64,000 nt of DNA from the NCBI GenBank assembly GCA_963920705.1, contig OY987234.1, positions 23,021,794 to 23,085,793 on the forward strand, read 5' to 3'. This DNA comes from Odiellus spinosus (taxonomy: Eukaryota > Arthropoda > Arachnida > Opiliones > Phalangiidae). The notes beneath the pieces were generated by a model. It saw only the letters and a program-made list of their open reading frames with translations, was not told the DNA's origin and did no database searches. Each line of letters starts with the position of its first letter. Position 1 is the stretch's first letter. The position numbers were made by a program, and so were the translations under genes. Shown piece after piece: positions 25,286-35,559 of the stretch.

Positions 25286-25440
25286 AAGGTTCGATTACCG
25301 ATTACAATTACTGGGTAAAGTAATCAAGAAGTTAAAGTTAAGACGACATTTGTACATTGAAAAGTTCCGCGACTAGGGTAATCATTGAAAGTAATCGAGA
25401 ATGGATTACTAGATTACTAGTAATCTGCCCAGTACTATAC
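25286..25440. repeat. Decayed TAATC-rich repeat
   Basis: The segment repeats GATTAC, GTAATC and AATTACT many times on both strands (GATTACCGATTACAATTACT near 25291; GGATTACTAGATTACTAGTA near 25403) and ends in TCTGCCCAGTACT. Repeats built on alternating AGTAAT/ATTACT strings and ending in a TGCCCA-type terminus are familiar from animal DNA transposons. The resemblance is from memory and not verified. Confidence 0.4.
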
Positions 25441-25735
25441 TCCAAAAATACTAGAATTTTTTATTTGATACCTTTATACGTTCCCAGAGTATTTCTCTAA
25501 TCATTGCCGGAAATTCTTAATATGGAAATCCATATCCATAGCTCATGGTCATTTTTAAAAGCGCGGGAAAAAAGAAAAATGGCGGGAAGTATATCGCGTG
25601 TTAGACGACTGTTGGTTGGTCCTCTTCTCCGCTAAAAGTTAAACGCGTTTATATATAGGGGGAAAGTTAGACGGGGATTTTTGGCGGGAGAAAGTTTGAC
25701 TCGTGAAGTCGTGCTTCCTTCGCGCGTGCCAGATA
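25441..25735. other. Non-coding, no gene seen
   Basis: Contains two GGCGGGA strings (about 25571 and 25683) and a CGCGCG-containing stretch near 25720. No repeat boundary or frame was seen. Confidence 0.5.
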
Positions 25736-26006
25736 TAAAGGGATAATGAAATACAAAAACTTATATTTTAGACGTTCAAAGGCCTATGTGCGAGATATCG
25801 GTCTCTCCTAGAAAAAACGAGTTTAAAACATTACCCTTTGAAAAATTCATTAGTATCGTAAGTAAATATCTCTAAAAGTAGATGTTCTGAAGTTCTACCT
25901 GCTGTATCCTTGTTTAAAGTAAGGCTGTTACAGATTAATCATTTTAAGATTCAAATTATATATCGGGTAAAAAATAATTCTATACCTCTTCTTCATTATC
26001 CCTTTA
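25736..26006. mobile_element. TIR element with AAAGGGATAATGAA ends
   Basis: TAAAGGGATAATGAA at 25736-25750 is matched by its exact reverse complement at 25992-26006, giving a 271 bp unit. The outer TA on each side could be a 2 bp target duplication (mariner-like) or a decayed TTAA. The same end sequence occurs alone at 21741, and a similar one closes the 59.6 kb element (TTCATTATCCCTT). No open frame; non-autonomous. The interior was not matched elsewhere. Confidence 0.7.
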
Positions 26007-27055
26007 GCTTTGAAGTATAACGAGACGGGCTTAGTACTCGGTGCCGAGAAATTCTGTCACCATTGACATTTCAGGCACACTTTTCTACCCTTTTTCTAGG
26101 GGTAATCTTTAGTAGTGAAGTGTATCGGCTCTAATCCTGGTGGCGAGTGACTGGGGTCCGGGGTAGAAGGGTGGAGGGGTTCTCGAATGTATAAAGCACT
26201 TTAGATCTTCGCGTAACTCTTAATTGGGCTTTTACTCCTCGCTAGCTTCTAGGTAGTAACCGTTACTCCGCTTTTTGGGGCCAATTTTTATCACGCACGC
26301 CAATCTATAGTTTACGGTTAAAAATGGTTGAGTTTTATCTGGCCTTTTTGGTGTAGACCAGAATGTGATATGAATTCCTTTTAGGGTGGTCAGAAATATA
26401 TTTGACCTTAAAATTAACCCTGTAGTAGAAAAATACTACTTCATCCGTAGTACAAGGGTAGATGTAAGATATTTCAACTATAAGGTTGTGATAGCAACGG
26501 GTAAAATCATTAAAAAATAATAATTGTATGTAAAAATAGGCATACGAAATTTAATATTAATCTAATATTTAAATTTGATGTTTGTTTGATCTCTTTCTAG
26601 GTAAGCATTTGAAATTTTTATTCATTTTTGGTTGGCCCGTTTTGTCCGCGATTTGAATTTCGACTAAGCCACCTACGGTAAGCCTAAAATTTAATGTTTT
26701 TTTTTTTAATATACGAATTAGTTCGTTTCGTACTCTCATTGGTTTATTAAATAATTAGGCTTAATGCACCGTCTCAGTGCACTATACTTTTAAGGGGAGT
26801 TTTAGCTGGAAAAGTCTTAAATTTAGGCTTTATTTAACACGCGTGTAGATTTTTAATCTTTTCCGAACAATCCACGTTGTTCGTTAGTTATAAAATATTT
26901 AAAATTACTTTGGCTAACACGGCTGCTTTTAGATTTTCACCAATCTTACATAATTTAACAAGTTACTGAGTTTTAAGTTCTAACTTCGCGAAAGAAAAGT
27001 AACCAAACTCGCTATAAAACAAAAATAATTTAAGAAGCTATTACTACTCCTTACG
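26007..27055. other. Non-coding, small inverted repeats
   Basis: At about 26424-26460, GTAGTA/TACTAC and CCCTGTAGTA / TAGTACAAGGG nest as imperfect hairpins. AAGCCTAAA occurs near 26681 and TTAGGCTTA near 26756. A T10 run lies around 26698. No frame of interest. Confidence 0.45.
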
Positions 27056-27365
27056 CAGGGTTGCCACGGGTCAGGGAAAACAGGGAAAAGTCAGGGAATT
27101 TGAAAATGAACCAAAAAAGTCAGGGAATTTTAGGATATTTTAAAAAGTCAGGGAATTTAAAGATCTTTCGAGAAGCCAGGAAATTGCAATCATTATCCGC
27201 GGAAAAGATTCTCAGCTGACGGCGTGTCAGTTGTATAGATTAGAACAAAGATTTATAAAAGGTTATAAATTGTGTAGTTTTAGCCGAAACGGTCAGGGAA
27301 AATCGTTGGAAAAGGTCAGGGAAAAACCTGGAATTTGAATTTGAAAAAAAACTGTGGCCACCTTG
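27056..27365 (+). mobile_element. CAGGG family element, copy 2 (both ends)
   Basis: A 310 bp element starting CAGGGTTGCCACGGG and ending CTGTGGCCACCTTG. The ends pair as an imperfect TIR of about 14 bp. The interior is a string of GTCAGGGAA blocks, one TTTAAAGATCTTTCGAGAAG block and a GACGGCGTGTCAGTTG block, as in copy 1 at 2014. Flanking bases (TTACG left, TGCGCG right) are suggestive, but no clean target duplication could be read. No open frame. It is the best reference copy here for the family and contains only partial forms of the 28 bp unit that is amplified at 30.4 kb. Confidence 0.8.
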
Positions 27366-28019
27366 TGCGCGATGGTAGTTTTCCCATTGTAGGATAGGAA
27401 TCACTTTTGTCCAAATAAGCGTGGGATAAATAAAAAAGAAAATGTGTGCTTGGCCTTATTTTTATCCGAAGGTCGAAGTTCCGACCAAATATAATTCTTC
27501 TCCCACGAACCTTTTTCTTCTTTTTCTTTGGGAGTTGTTCAGTTGACCGATGAAAAAGCGAAAACCTATATAGTACTCGAGTTCAGGGGGTTTTGGGTTG
27601 GGGGGTTAAATCCCCTCATTGTTTCCAGAGCTTCAATGCTGTATTATATTGCGAAATAGTTCTATTTCTCTTTTGAGCGTTGCTCTTTTTTCCTTGGCCG
27701 AGGACCTACGGATAAAGAATAGTTTTTCAATAACTTCCTTCCACTATAAGGAATTTGGGGCTCTTCTTGCGGCTTCGAGTAGCCTCGGCTCAATTTTTTT
27801 TTTTCTTCCCCAAATACTGAAATATAGCTTTATATAACGTATTTTCTATGTAGCGGCCATCGCGCCATTGACCGTTGCTATTTTTATATCAGAGCGCGCT
27901 TGAATTATCAGGATTTCGTATAGCTAGCTAGGGTTAAAGAGAAATTTTGCCATTTTTTTGGTAAAGATATTTTTGAGGCCACATTTTTTTTCTTTAAAAT
28001 TGTTATTAATTAAAAGATA
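27366..28019. other. Non-coding, no gene seen
   Basis: AT-rich, with a T12 run near 27795. A 72-codon frame (27619-27837) is hydrophobic because of T-rich DNA and is not recognisable. Confidence 0.5.
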
Positions 28020-28305
28020 TCTTAAGAGTTTGGCTTAGCAGAGTTTCGAGTAAAAGTACACGCTACAAGAAGTTTTCTTTAAGTTAGACTTAGGCTTAGC
28101 GGAGTTTTAAGTACACGCTACAAGTTATATCTTTAAGTTAGACTTAGGCTTAGCGGAATTGTAAGTAAAAATACACCCTGCAAGAAGTTTTATTTTTAAG
28201 TTGAAGTTAGGCTTAACGGAGTTTTAAGGAAAAATACGCGCTAAGTCGTATCTTTAAGTTAGTTAGGCTTAGCGGAGTTTTAAGTAAATAAGAAATTTTA
28301 TTCTT
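28020..28305. repeat. 54-63 bp tandem repeat, five copies, TTAGGCTTAGCGG
   Basis: GGCTTAGC or GGCTTAAC anchors occur at 28032, 28093, 28147, 28210 and 28266. Each is followed by GGAGTTTTAAGTA-like sequence, a CACGCTACAAG-like block and CTTTAAGTTAG. Copies differ by small indels. The anchor TTAGGCTTAGC also marks other repeats of this window (family K; the 42 kb array). Confidence 0.9.
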
Positions 28306-29130
28306 TAAATTGTTCAACAGCTGGGCTTTGATTTTTAAGGATACCCTTTGTTTAGTTACATTATTCAGTGTAAATTCAAAATCTATTAATTTCTAATCAT
28401 ATTTGATTTGATTTACACCGTTTTCGTTGTAAAATATGCAAATATATGTTCTTAAACTATTTAGAGTTAGTTTTGAAGCGAGGGTGCTAGAAAATATAAA
28501 AGTAAAAAAAACCCAAAAAAATCCGATTCTTGCCTTCCTGTAGCTGTCATTTTCTCTAGTTTTTTTTCCACCTTTTTGAACGTTCCTTGATAGGAAAGTA
28601 ACGATGTAGAATTCTAGTTTATTTTTTATCTTCCAGTACTTTTCGATATATCTTTCTTTTCCCGCCAAACATTCTCTTTCCGCCTTGCAGTAGTGTCAAT
28701 CACTTCGCGAGCCAATGAGGTTTAACTCGGACCCGATTTCTCTTTTTTCTTTATACTCCCTCTTGTATTTGCATCGCGGCTCGAAAGTTTTTTTATTTTT
28801 CATCTTGGACTTCCTTCGGAAAAAGCCGAAAATAATATATGCCCCTTTTTCTTCAACTTTATACTAGTAGTAAAGAGGTAAAAGTTCCCAAAAAAATAAG
28901 TTTTAGAAGCGAAAAATGATGGACCTAGCTATTTATCTTCGTCTATTGTCCGCAGTTGCCAATGACGGGATTTAAAATCGCTTTTGTATTTGGGTTTAAA
29001 ACTTGGGATTAATTTTTGAAAAATTGGCGGGAAATTTTGAAGTTGACGAGCAACCCTGTTTTACTCTATTCCGGCAGCTTGCCACCAAAGCTCGCGAATT
29101 TAATCACGAGAAATTGAAAAATATTGTTTA
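28306..29130. other. Non-coding, first GCGGGAAA motifs
   Basis: A 91-codon reverse frame at 28393-28668 is lysine/phenylalanine-rich and not recognisable. TTTCCCGCC occurs near 28661 and GGCGGGAAATTTT near 29026; the latter is an outlying copy of the array motif that follows. Confidence 0.5.
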
Positions 29131-29512
29131 GAATAAGCGCGTGTTTAATATTTGGCGGGAAATTATACTTTAGAATAAGCACGTGTTTAATATTTGGCGG
29201 GAAATTATACATTAGAATAATAACGTGTGCGTTATTTTAGCGGGAAATTATTCTTTAGAATAAACACTTGTATAGGTTATAATATTTGGCGGGAAATTAT
29301 TCTTTAAAGAATAAGCGCGTGAATAATATTTTGGCGGGAAATTATTCTTTAGAATAAACACGTGTATAATATTTAAGCGGGAAATTATTCTTTAATAAAC
29401 ACGTGTATAATATTTAAGCGGGAAATTATTCTTTAATAAACACGTGTATAATATTTAAGCGGGAAATATTTCTTTAGAATAAACACGCGTGTAAGATTGG
29501 GCGGGAAATTTT
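29131..29512. repeat. 41-49 bp minisatellite with E2F-like GGCGGGAAATT motif, nine units
   Basis: GCGGGAAA occurs nine times in one orientation, at 29155, 29197, 29240, 29289, 29334, 29377, 29418, 29459 and 29501 (spacing 41-49 bp). Five copies read GGCGGGAAA and four AGCGGGAAA. Each unit also carries GAATAA followed by an ACACGTGT- or GCGCGTGT-like block, so the E-box CACGTG is kept in several units. TTTGGCGGGAAA is close to the textbook E2F/DP site. Units 6-8 are almost identical, so the array grew recently in its right part. Whether proteins bind is unknown. Confidence 0.93.
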
Positions 29513-30332
29513 TGCGGATACGGGTGATAGATTTAAAATCCACTAAATAAAATAGTGAAATTATATAAATATATTTATAGGAGTTCGATATATTTAAAAA
29601 AATATGTTCCTTACATAATGTAAACTTAAAATTAAGTAGCACCCATTTAAAATTCAATATTTCCCTTCGGATAAAAAGGGAGTTTTTCCATATATATCTC
29701 TTCCATCTTTTATCATGTCTTGACGCTCTTCGTATAATAACTCTTCGAAAAGAAATAATTTTCCTTTAACCCTTTGAATACATTTTCCACGTTCTAAAAA
29801 ACCTTATATAGTTGAATCTTATATTATCCATCTAGAATTAGCAGCGGGTACCGAGCTATAAACTCCCCTCTATCTCATAGTTAACTAACGTTAGAGATAA
29901 CTTTTACTGTACTGGCAACTATATCCATTTTCTACTCTACTTTTTCATTTAAATAACATGTAAATATTTGGGATCCGTTTTTTGGACACCCCCCGCTTTT
30001 TGAGGCCAAATACCTCCCTCCTTTCTCCGATCCCTTTGGAATTTCATGAATGGTGAATGAAGTTTAGGCCCGCGCCCAACCAAAGCCCTGTTACGTTTTA
30101 TACTTTTTATTCGAAAGGAGGATCAAAAAGATTTATTTTCTTTTATTTAAAAAAAAAAAAACCTAAAATAAAATGCAAATATTAGGAGTACGCGTCAATT
30201 AAAGTTGATTTTAAAACGTCACTTTTGATAGCCATTAATTATTCATAATTAAAATCAACTAATTTTGAAGTAAAAACGCCTAGAATGAAATTGAACTTTC
30301 AAACATTTACTTTTAATTTTAGTTTGCCGTGA
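29513..30332. other. Non-coding, no gene seen
   Basis: AT-rich, with a C/G-run patch around 29988-30000 and an A12 run near 30149. A 74-codon reverse frame starts within the minisatellite and is a by-product. Confidence 0.5.
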
Positions 30333-30640
30333 ACAGGGTTGCCAAAGGTCAGGGAAAAGTCGGGGAATTTTAAGATATTTTAAAAAGTCAGGGAATTTAA
30401 AGATATTTTAAAAAGTTAGGAAATTTAAAGATATTTTAAAAAGTCAGGGAATTTAAAGATATTTTAAAAAGTCAGGGAATTTAAAGATATTTTAAAAAGT
30501 CAGGGAATTTAAAGATATTTTAAAAAGTCAGGGAATTTAAAGATATTTTAAAAAGTCAGGGAATTTAAAGATATTTTAAAAAGTCAGGGAATTTTAAGAT
30601 ATTTTACAAAGTCAGGAATTTTAAGATATTTAAGTCTTTG
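30333..30640 (+). mobile_element. CAGGG family element, copy 3 (array-bearing)
   Basis: It starts CAGGGTTGCCAAAGGTCAGG like copies 1 and 2, but nearly all the rest is the 28 bp array described separately. The other family blocks (ATTATCCGCGGA, GACGGCGTGTC) and the CTGTGGCCACC end are absent. Expansion with loss of the right half, or unequal exchange, would give this structure. Confidence 0.75.
30359..30638. repeat. 28 bp minisatellite, ten units, inside a CAGGG element
   Basis: The unit GTCAGGGAATTTAAAGATAT + TTTAAAAA (28 bp) starts at 30359 and then at exact 28 bp steps: 30387, 30415, 30443, 30471, 30499, 30527, 30555, 30583 and 30611. The outermost and third units carry a few changes and the middle ones are identical. 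The same block occurs once or in part in the related elements at 2.1 and 27.1 kb, so the array arose from the element sequence. Confidence 0.97.
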
Positions 30641-31169
30641 TTGGTGTTACTCTCCCTTCCAACCTTTAAGTTTGAGCCGTGCCTTTTTACTGGACGTGAA
30701 AATCCCCGTGTGGTTTGGTCTTCTTTAAGCCTATTATATTTTATGGCGGAGACGGTCGCGGCACCACGAATTTCTAGTATAAAATTTGCATGAAATAAGG
30801 CCTGGGATTTTTTTTTTTTCTTTTCCTTCGCGTGGCCGGCTCTAAAATGGCCGATCACGCGGAAACTGTTTGTGGAGCCATCAAATTTCCAACACCATGA
30901 ATTTTACGCTCAACTTAAAAAAACTTTTTTATTTCTTGCTCCAAGTTTTAAGCGAAGTTTTTATTTTCTAAGAAAGTTAAATTTTTAGATTAGTTTCAAT
31001 CGATCTGGAAAATAATTTAATTACTTTTATACTCGATAAAATTACGTTCATTAATATTTTAATTAAGTTAAATTAACGCGAAGGGTAAATTTATTATCAT
31101 TTTATTTATTTAAATATTTAAAAGATGCGATCTGAAATTGGAAAATATAATTAATATTTTTATTTTACG
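30641..31169. other. Non-coding, no gene seen
   Basis: Includes a T12 run near 30809. An 84-codon reverse frame (30604-30858) begins in the array and has no domain. AT-extreme DNA follows from about 31020 to 31160. Confidence 0.5.
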
Positions 31170-31198
31170 CCTGTAGAAATGTTTCCACCGTAGTACAA
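31170..31198. repeat. Shared 28 bp block, copy 1
   Basis: CCTGTAGAAATGTTTCCACC followed by G-AGTACAA is matched at 55485-55513 with two changes. Flanks are unrelated apart from a possible AAGT shortly after. It may be the conserved end or core of a dispersed element. Confidence 0.6.
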
Positions 31199-32388
31199 TT
31201 AAGTGTCAGGCAAAGCCCAATTTTAGGATGAAAACCTCCAAATTTATTTTGAACAAGATTTTATTTATTAACTTTCACTGGGAATAAAATTAATTTTAAT
31301 AATTACTCTGAAAGTAAGGCGAAATAATATTGGATAGATTATAAGTAAGAACAAAAGTCTATTACTTTATTTATTCCATAAAAGTAAACAACCCCGTTAT
31401 CGGCAAAGGTCCGGGTAAATTTATCTGCAAATTCTACAGGATTGGAGACACTCTAGCGGGCGCAGTCGCCACGTGTTACTTTTGGTAACAACTATATTAA
31501 TTTAAATTTAATTTCATTAATTGAAATCTTGGAAATGCACGCTTTTCATTAACCTTTTTCTCGTAAGATGCAAATGAGCCCCATCAGTAATAGACGTATT
31601 TTTTTTTTCTCACGTCACCCTCTCTCTCTATTGAACACGGCTTTTCCATCCCTAATTTCCCCTTTCTTGTTATACGGAGAATGACAAAGTAGTTTGGTCT
31701 CGATCCGTTGGCGTCGCCTTCATCGCTCTTATTTGGCGTGACAGCTTTTCTCCTCCCACCTCGCGAACACCCCTTTCCCGCCAAAATATCTTTTTTTTTT
31801 TTTTTTTTTTTTTTTCCCGCGTAAATTTGGTGATTCTCGATTCCAATCAAGAGCCATCAACGTTTACGCTTTTTCATTTGAAGTCTTATTATTAACCTTA
31901 ACCGACTTTTGGGGAAACGACGGCTCGATGTTAGGCCTAACGAGGGTGAAACTTTGACCTTGACTAAATCGTGTTTTAGTTGTCAGTAAATATAAAACTA
32001 CGGCGGATGGATACTTATACTAATACTTCCATTGTGAAACTCATTTTGACATAGATTTAGGGTTAAGGAAGACTATGACTTTCGTTTTTGAAGCGTTAGG
32101 CTTAACGAGGGTGAGAGTTTAACCCTAGTGACCTTTGATAAGCGCTATAGAAGGGTGGGTGGACACGCGGTGTCGGCGATCTTGATGTTCGCGGTCAACT
32201 GTCACGGGCTACAGCTCCCCCCCCCCCCATTAGTTCGTAGAGAAAAGGGCATTGGTTGAAGGTTGGATCTTTGATGTTTTATTGGTTGTCCCCCTCTTTC
32301 TACTCCATTCCATGTTCGTTAAGGAAAGTAACACCTGTCAGAAAGGAAGCCAAACTAAATTTGAACAAATCGGGAGATTCGGGAAAAG
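31199..32388. other. Non-coding, T25 tract and a diverged duplication
   Basis: An unbroken T25 run spans 31791-31815, directly followed by CCCGCG, and TTTCCCGCC precedes it near 31774. GTTAGGC(C/T)TAACGAGGG occurs at about 31929 and 32093, each preceded about 20 bp earlier by GACTTT, an old duplication of about 165 bp. A C12 run lies at 32217-32228. The 88-codon reverse frame across the T run is low-complexity. Confidence 0.5.
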
Positions 32389-32406
32389 TTTAATCACGTG
32401 ATTAAA
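32389..32406. repeat. Perfect 18 bp palindrome centred on CACGTG
   Basis: TTTAATCACGTGATTAAA is its own reverse complement, and the centre is an E-box. It lies about 25 bp before the higher-order repeat. Confidence 0.85.
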
Positions 32407-32429
32407 AGTCTAACATTAGACCTGGAAAA

Positions 32430-32880
32430 GTAGGCTTAGGTTAGAAACGTGAAATTATTTAGCCCTAAGAAAGTAGGCTTAAGGTGGGACACGAAATTGT
32501 ATAAAACTGAAAGTAGGCTTAGGGTAGAGACGTAGACTTATTTAAACGTCAAATTATAGACCTTCAAAAGTAGGCAAAGGCTTAGGGAAGAGATACGAAA
32601 TAGATCTAGAAAAGTAGGCTTAGGGAAGAAGGGTCAAATTATATAGTTTTATAAAAAGTAGGCTTAAGGTGGGACATGAAATTATATAAAACTGAAAGTA
32701 GGCTTAGGGTAGAGACGTAGACTTATTTTAACGTCAAATTATAGACCTTTAAAAGTAGGCAAAGGCTTAGGGAAGAGATATGAAATAGATCTAGAAAAGT
32801 AGGCTTAGGGAAGAAGGGTCAAATTATATAGTTTTAGAAAAAGTAGGCATAGGAAGAAGACGTTGAATAATAAATCTACA
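32430..32880. repeat. Higher-order tandem repeat, 185 bp period
   Basis: GTAGGC anchors lie at 32430, 32473, 32513, 32570, 32614, 32658, 32698, 32755, 32799 and 32843. From 32473 the spacing 40, 57, 44, 44 is repeated exactly, giving two 185 bp super-units (32473-32657 and 32658-32842) that are almost identical, while the monomers inside a super-unit are clearly diverged. This is the classic higher-order layout: old monomers, then a recent duplication of a four-monomer block. Monomers carry GTAGGCTTAGGG or GTAGGCTTAAGG. No coding frame. Confidence 0.95.
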
Positions 32881-34168
32881 AAAGTAAATTATTATTTATG
32901 AGAGATGAAATTATAGACTTAAATGTGAGGGGGGAAATCTAAAATAGACAAATTTCGATTAAATCATCCGTGATAAAACGAATTTTTCATTTTTTAAATA
33001 TTTAATCTCTCTCGGAAGATTGCTTAATAATGCTTTTTCCCATTTCCATGATTTCGTTAAAAATGATTATGTAAGCGTTTTTAATAATATCCTTTCAGTC
33101 TGTTCCTCCTCTTTTTCATTTTCGCGCTAACGTGCGCTAGGGAGAAAAAAGACCAGGGTAGAGTGGATGATAAAAAAAAAAAAAATCTGTGAAAAGGGAC
33201 AAAGTCATCCGTTATGTTCATCCAGTCGAATTTTAACGCGTTCAAATTAGGAGAGGACCTCTCGCATTTTTTGTCTCCCCGTAACTTCTAGCCTAGAGTC
33301 AAAAGTACCCCGTATATTTTTTGGCGCGAAAAAATGAATGTCGAGCGGATTATCCCTCTTTTCTTTCTTTCCCGCCCTTTTTTTCGCGTACTTTAAAAAA
33401 GAATCCTTTAGATAAAAGGGCGGGAAAAGATATTAACGGACGCTCGCTCCACCTATTGTCTTTTTCGTTGTTTGATTTATTAGAACTAATACGACAATAT
33501 TAGGGGGAAGGAGAATAAGAGTACTAGGTTAAAAATCTTTCCTATAGCTTTATACTCGTTGAATAGCGTATTGTCAGAATTTGGCGGGAAAAAGAAGAGA
33601 ACAATTTATGTAAGTGTCAACGCGTGTACGAACCCCTTAACGCCTTTTTTATTTCGATTCCGACAAGTTATCTTGTCAGTATCTCGATCGAATTATTTAC
33701 ATTTAAATAACCTCTAGAAAATTGTCAAGTTGAGTTGGGTATAAAATTTAGAATTTATATTTCCGATCGCGCGAGCTCGTGACGCAAAAATAAAAAAGGA
33801 AAAAAAGCGCGCGCCAATATCGAATTTTTTCCCGCATTTTTTTCCCTCGCTTTTTTCCCGCGTTTTTATATTTCTTTTTTTTTTACTATTGAATATCAAG
33901 CGCGGCTTTGTATACGTAATATACCACGTGAGTTTTCGTTTCTCTAAATTCAATTCGATCACGTATCATTGTATTGGTTTTTTCTTTACATTTGCCTGCC
34001 AGGGATTTTTACCGTTAGTTGTACGAAATAAAAAATAGGGGGTATATGTTTGTACTCGCGGGAAAGCTTCCCCAATAACCCGTATATATTTTTAATCGAG
34101 GGCTTTAGTGCCACGCGCGAATTTTTCTTCCTAAAAACGGTCGATTTGGGGCCTATTTCCTTTTACAC
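32881..34168. other. Non-coding, clustered TTTCCCGC/GGCGGGAAA motifs
   Basis: E2F-like strings occur at about 33320 (TTGGCGCGAAAA), 33369 (TTTCCCGCCC), 33420 (GGGCGGGAAAAG), 33580 (TTTGGCGGGAAAA), 33828 and 33855 (TTTCCCGC). An A14 run lies at 33172-33185. Frames of 60 and 82 codons are low-complexity. No transcript can be proposed from the sequence alone. Confidence 0.45.
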
Positions 34169-34244
34169 TATACAGGGTATTTGAAGCCCAAATCTTTCTT
34201 ATAAAATTTCCAAATGCCGAATCAAGATACGAGTACACCCTGTA
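34169..34244. mobile_element. Possible tiny TIR unit with TACAGGGT ends
   Basis: TATACAGGGTAT at 34169 and GTACACCCTGTA ending at 34244 form a short inverted pair around about 55 bp. ACAGGGTG-type ends are common on small insect repeats. With only 8-9 bp of pairing, chance is a real alternative. Confidence 0.3.
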
Positions 34245-35339
34245 AATATTTTTGTACTTATCAATAATGAAAAATCCAAGAAAAAACCCGATGTCGGAAG
34301 GGAGTTAAAAAAGATTTGTTCTTGGATTCTTTCCCAATTCTGTTTTATATATTTTTATATAAATATAGAAAATAAGAATTTTTTCCATTTTTCTTCGAGA
34401 CCCCCAAAAATAAAGGTATATTTCTGGGGGCCAAACTTAAGCGAGAAAGCAATTTTTCTATTTTATTTTTATCCTCTACTTGAGCGTCTACACTCTACGG
34501 AGTTTGATGGGCTTTATTTTTTATACGATTTCTTCCGAACCAGCCCAAAAGCATTGTTGATATATTTTTTTCTTCAATTTTATCTCGAGAGGTCATTCCT
34601 TTAGTTGGCGTATAAACTTTATTGATCGCGATTTTCTTCGGATTTTCGGCGAAAGCTAGGGATTTCTTTTAGGGTTGACCGCGATATTATCCGAGTGGGA
34701 ATTACATCCTGGGTGCAAAACCTTTAGCGAACCATGTTGGGAACTTGGACCATTCGATACGCGTTTCTTTTTATTATTATTATTATTATTATACATTTTG
34801 AACCAACAGAGTTCAAATGTAAAACTGGACTTGTTCACAACGGAGTTTTGGTTTAGATAAGGTTAGATTAGATTGAAGTCTCATTGAAATCGATTTAAAT
34901 GGTTTCGAAACGTTAGTCGTATGAACGGGAAAGCGCTGACCATTTCACAAACAGTGAAATTTGACCCTAATTGTAATCCACCAATGAAATTCGTTAATTT
35001 AACATAAATCTGTAGTTTCCCAAGATATTATGAATATACGTTAATTATATTTCCCAATGCAGTCAGAAATGTTTTTTTCCACGTAACTACTTTGAGTAAT
35101 AATTTCGTAATTCTTCTTAATAATAAAAGCTCAAGAATACACCGCGGTTTAACTGGCCAGTGGTCAATTAATTCCCATCGCGTGATATATATGAAATCTT
35201 GAATATGTATTATTTCTTTTCCAACAAGAATGTAATTCTCTAGAGTATATAAATATATCACTGTTTGCTTATAATCTATTCATTTCCATATAATCTTGTT
35301 CCCATGGATTTATTAATTAAACCACTTAGGAAAAGTACT
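34245..35339. other. Non-coding, (ATT)n microsatellite
   Basis: An ATT repeat of about seven units lies at 34769-34791, inside two mirrored frames of about 60 codons that are therefore low-complexity. The remainder is AT-rich with no match noted. Confidence 0.5.
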
Positions 35340-35430
35340 AAAGGCGCGTTCGCGCTACAGCGGATCCGCATCGATTTCAATCGTTAAAATCAAACCGATA
35401 TTTAGAGGGTGCTTAGTTAGTCCTACTTAA
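35340..35430. repeat. ATCGATTT-rich repeat, copy 1
   Basis: GATCCGCATCGATTTCAATC followed by GTTAAAATCAAACCGATATT parallels the 36.47 kb segment (AATCGATTTGAAACGATAAA, then ATCAAATCGATATT). GCGTTCGCG precedes this copy and GGTCGCGTTAGC precedes the second. Confidence 0.5.
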
Positions 35431-35559
35431 AGCCGAATCCATTTGAAACTGGTTCCCTAGTACAAACATTGCTTTAGTCGTTACCAGTGACCACAAACAA
35501 GCCCACGCGCTTTTGTCCAAAGGTTGTTTACCTTATTACATATATCTATGAAAATATTA
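35431..35559. other. Non-coding spacer
   Basis: Short unremarkable stretch between the ATCGATTT-type repeat and the motif-dense segment. Confidence 0.5.

Noticed and set aside
29131-29512. 41-49 bp array as a CRISPR-like repeat-spacer structure
   Set aside because: The sequence between GCGGGAAA motifs is itself repeated, so there are no spacers.
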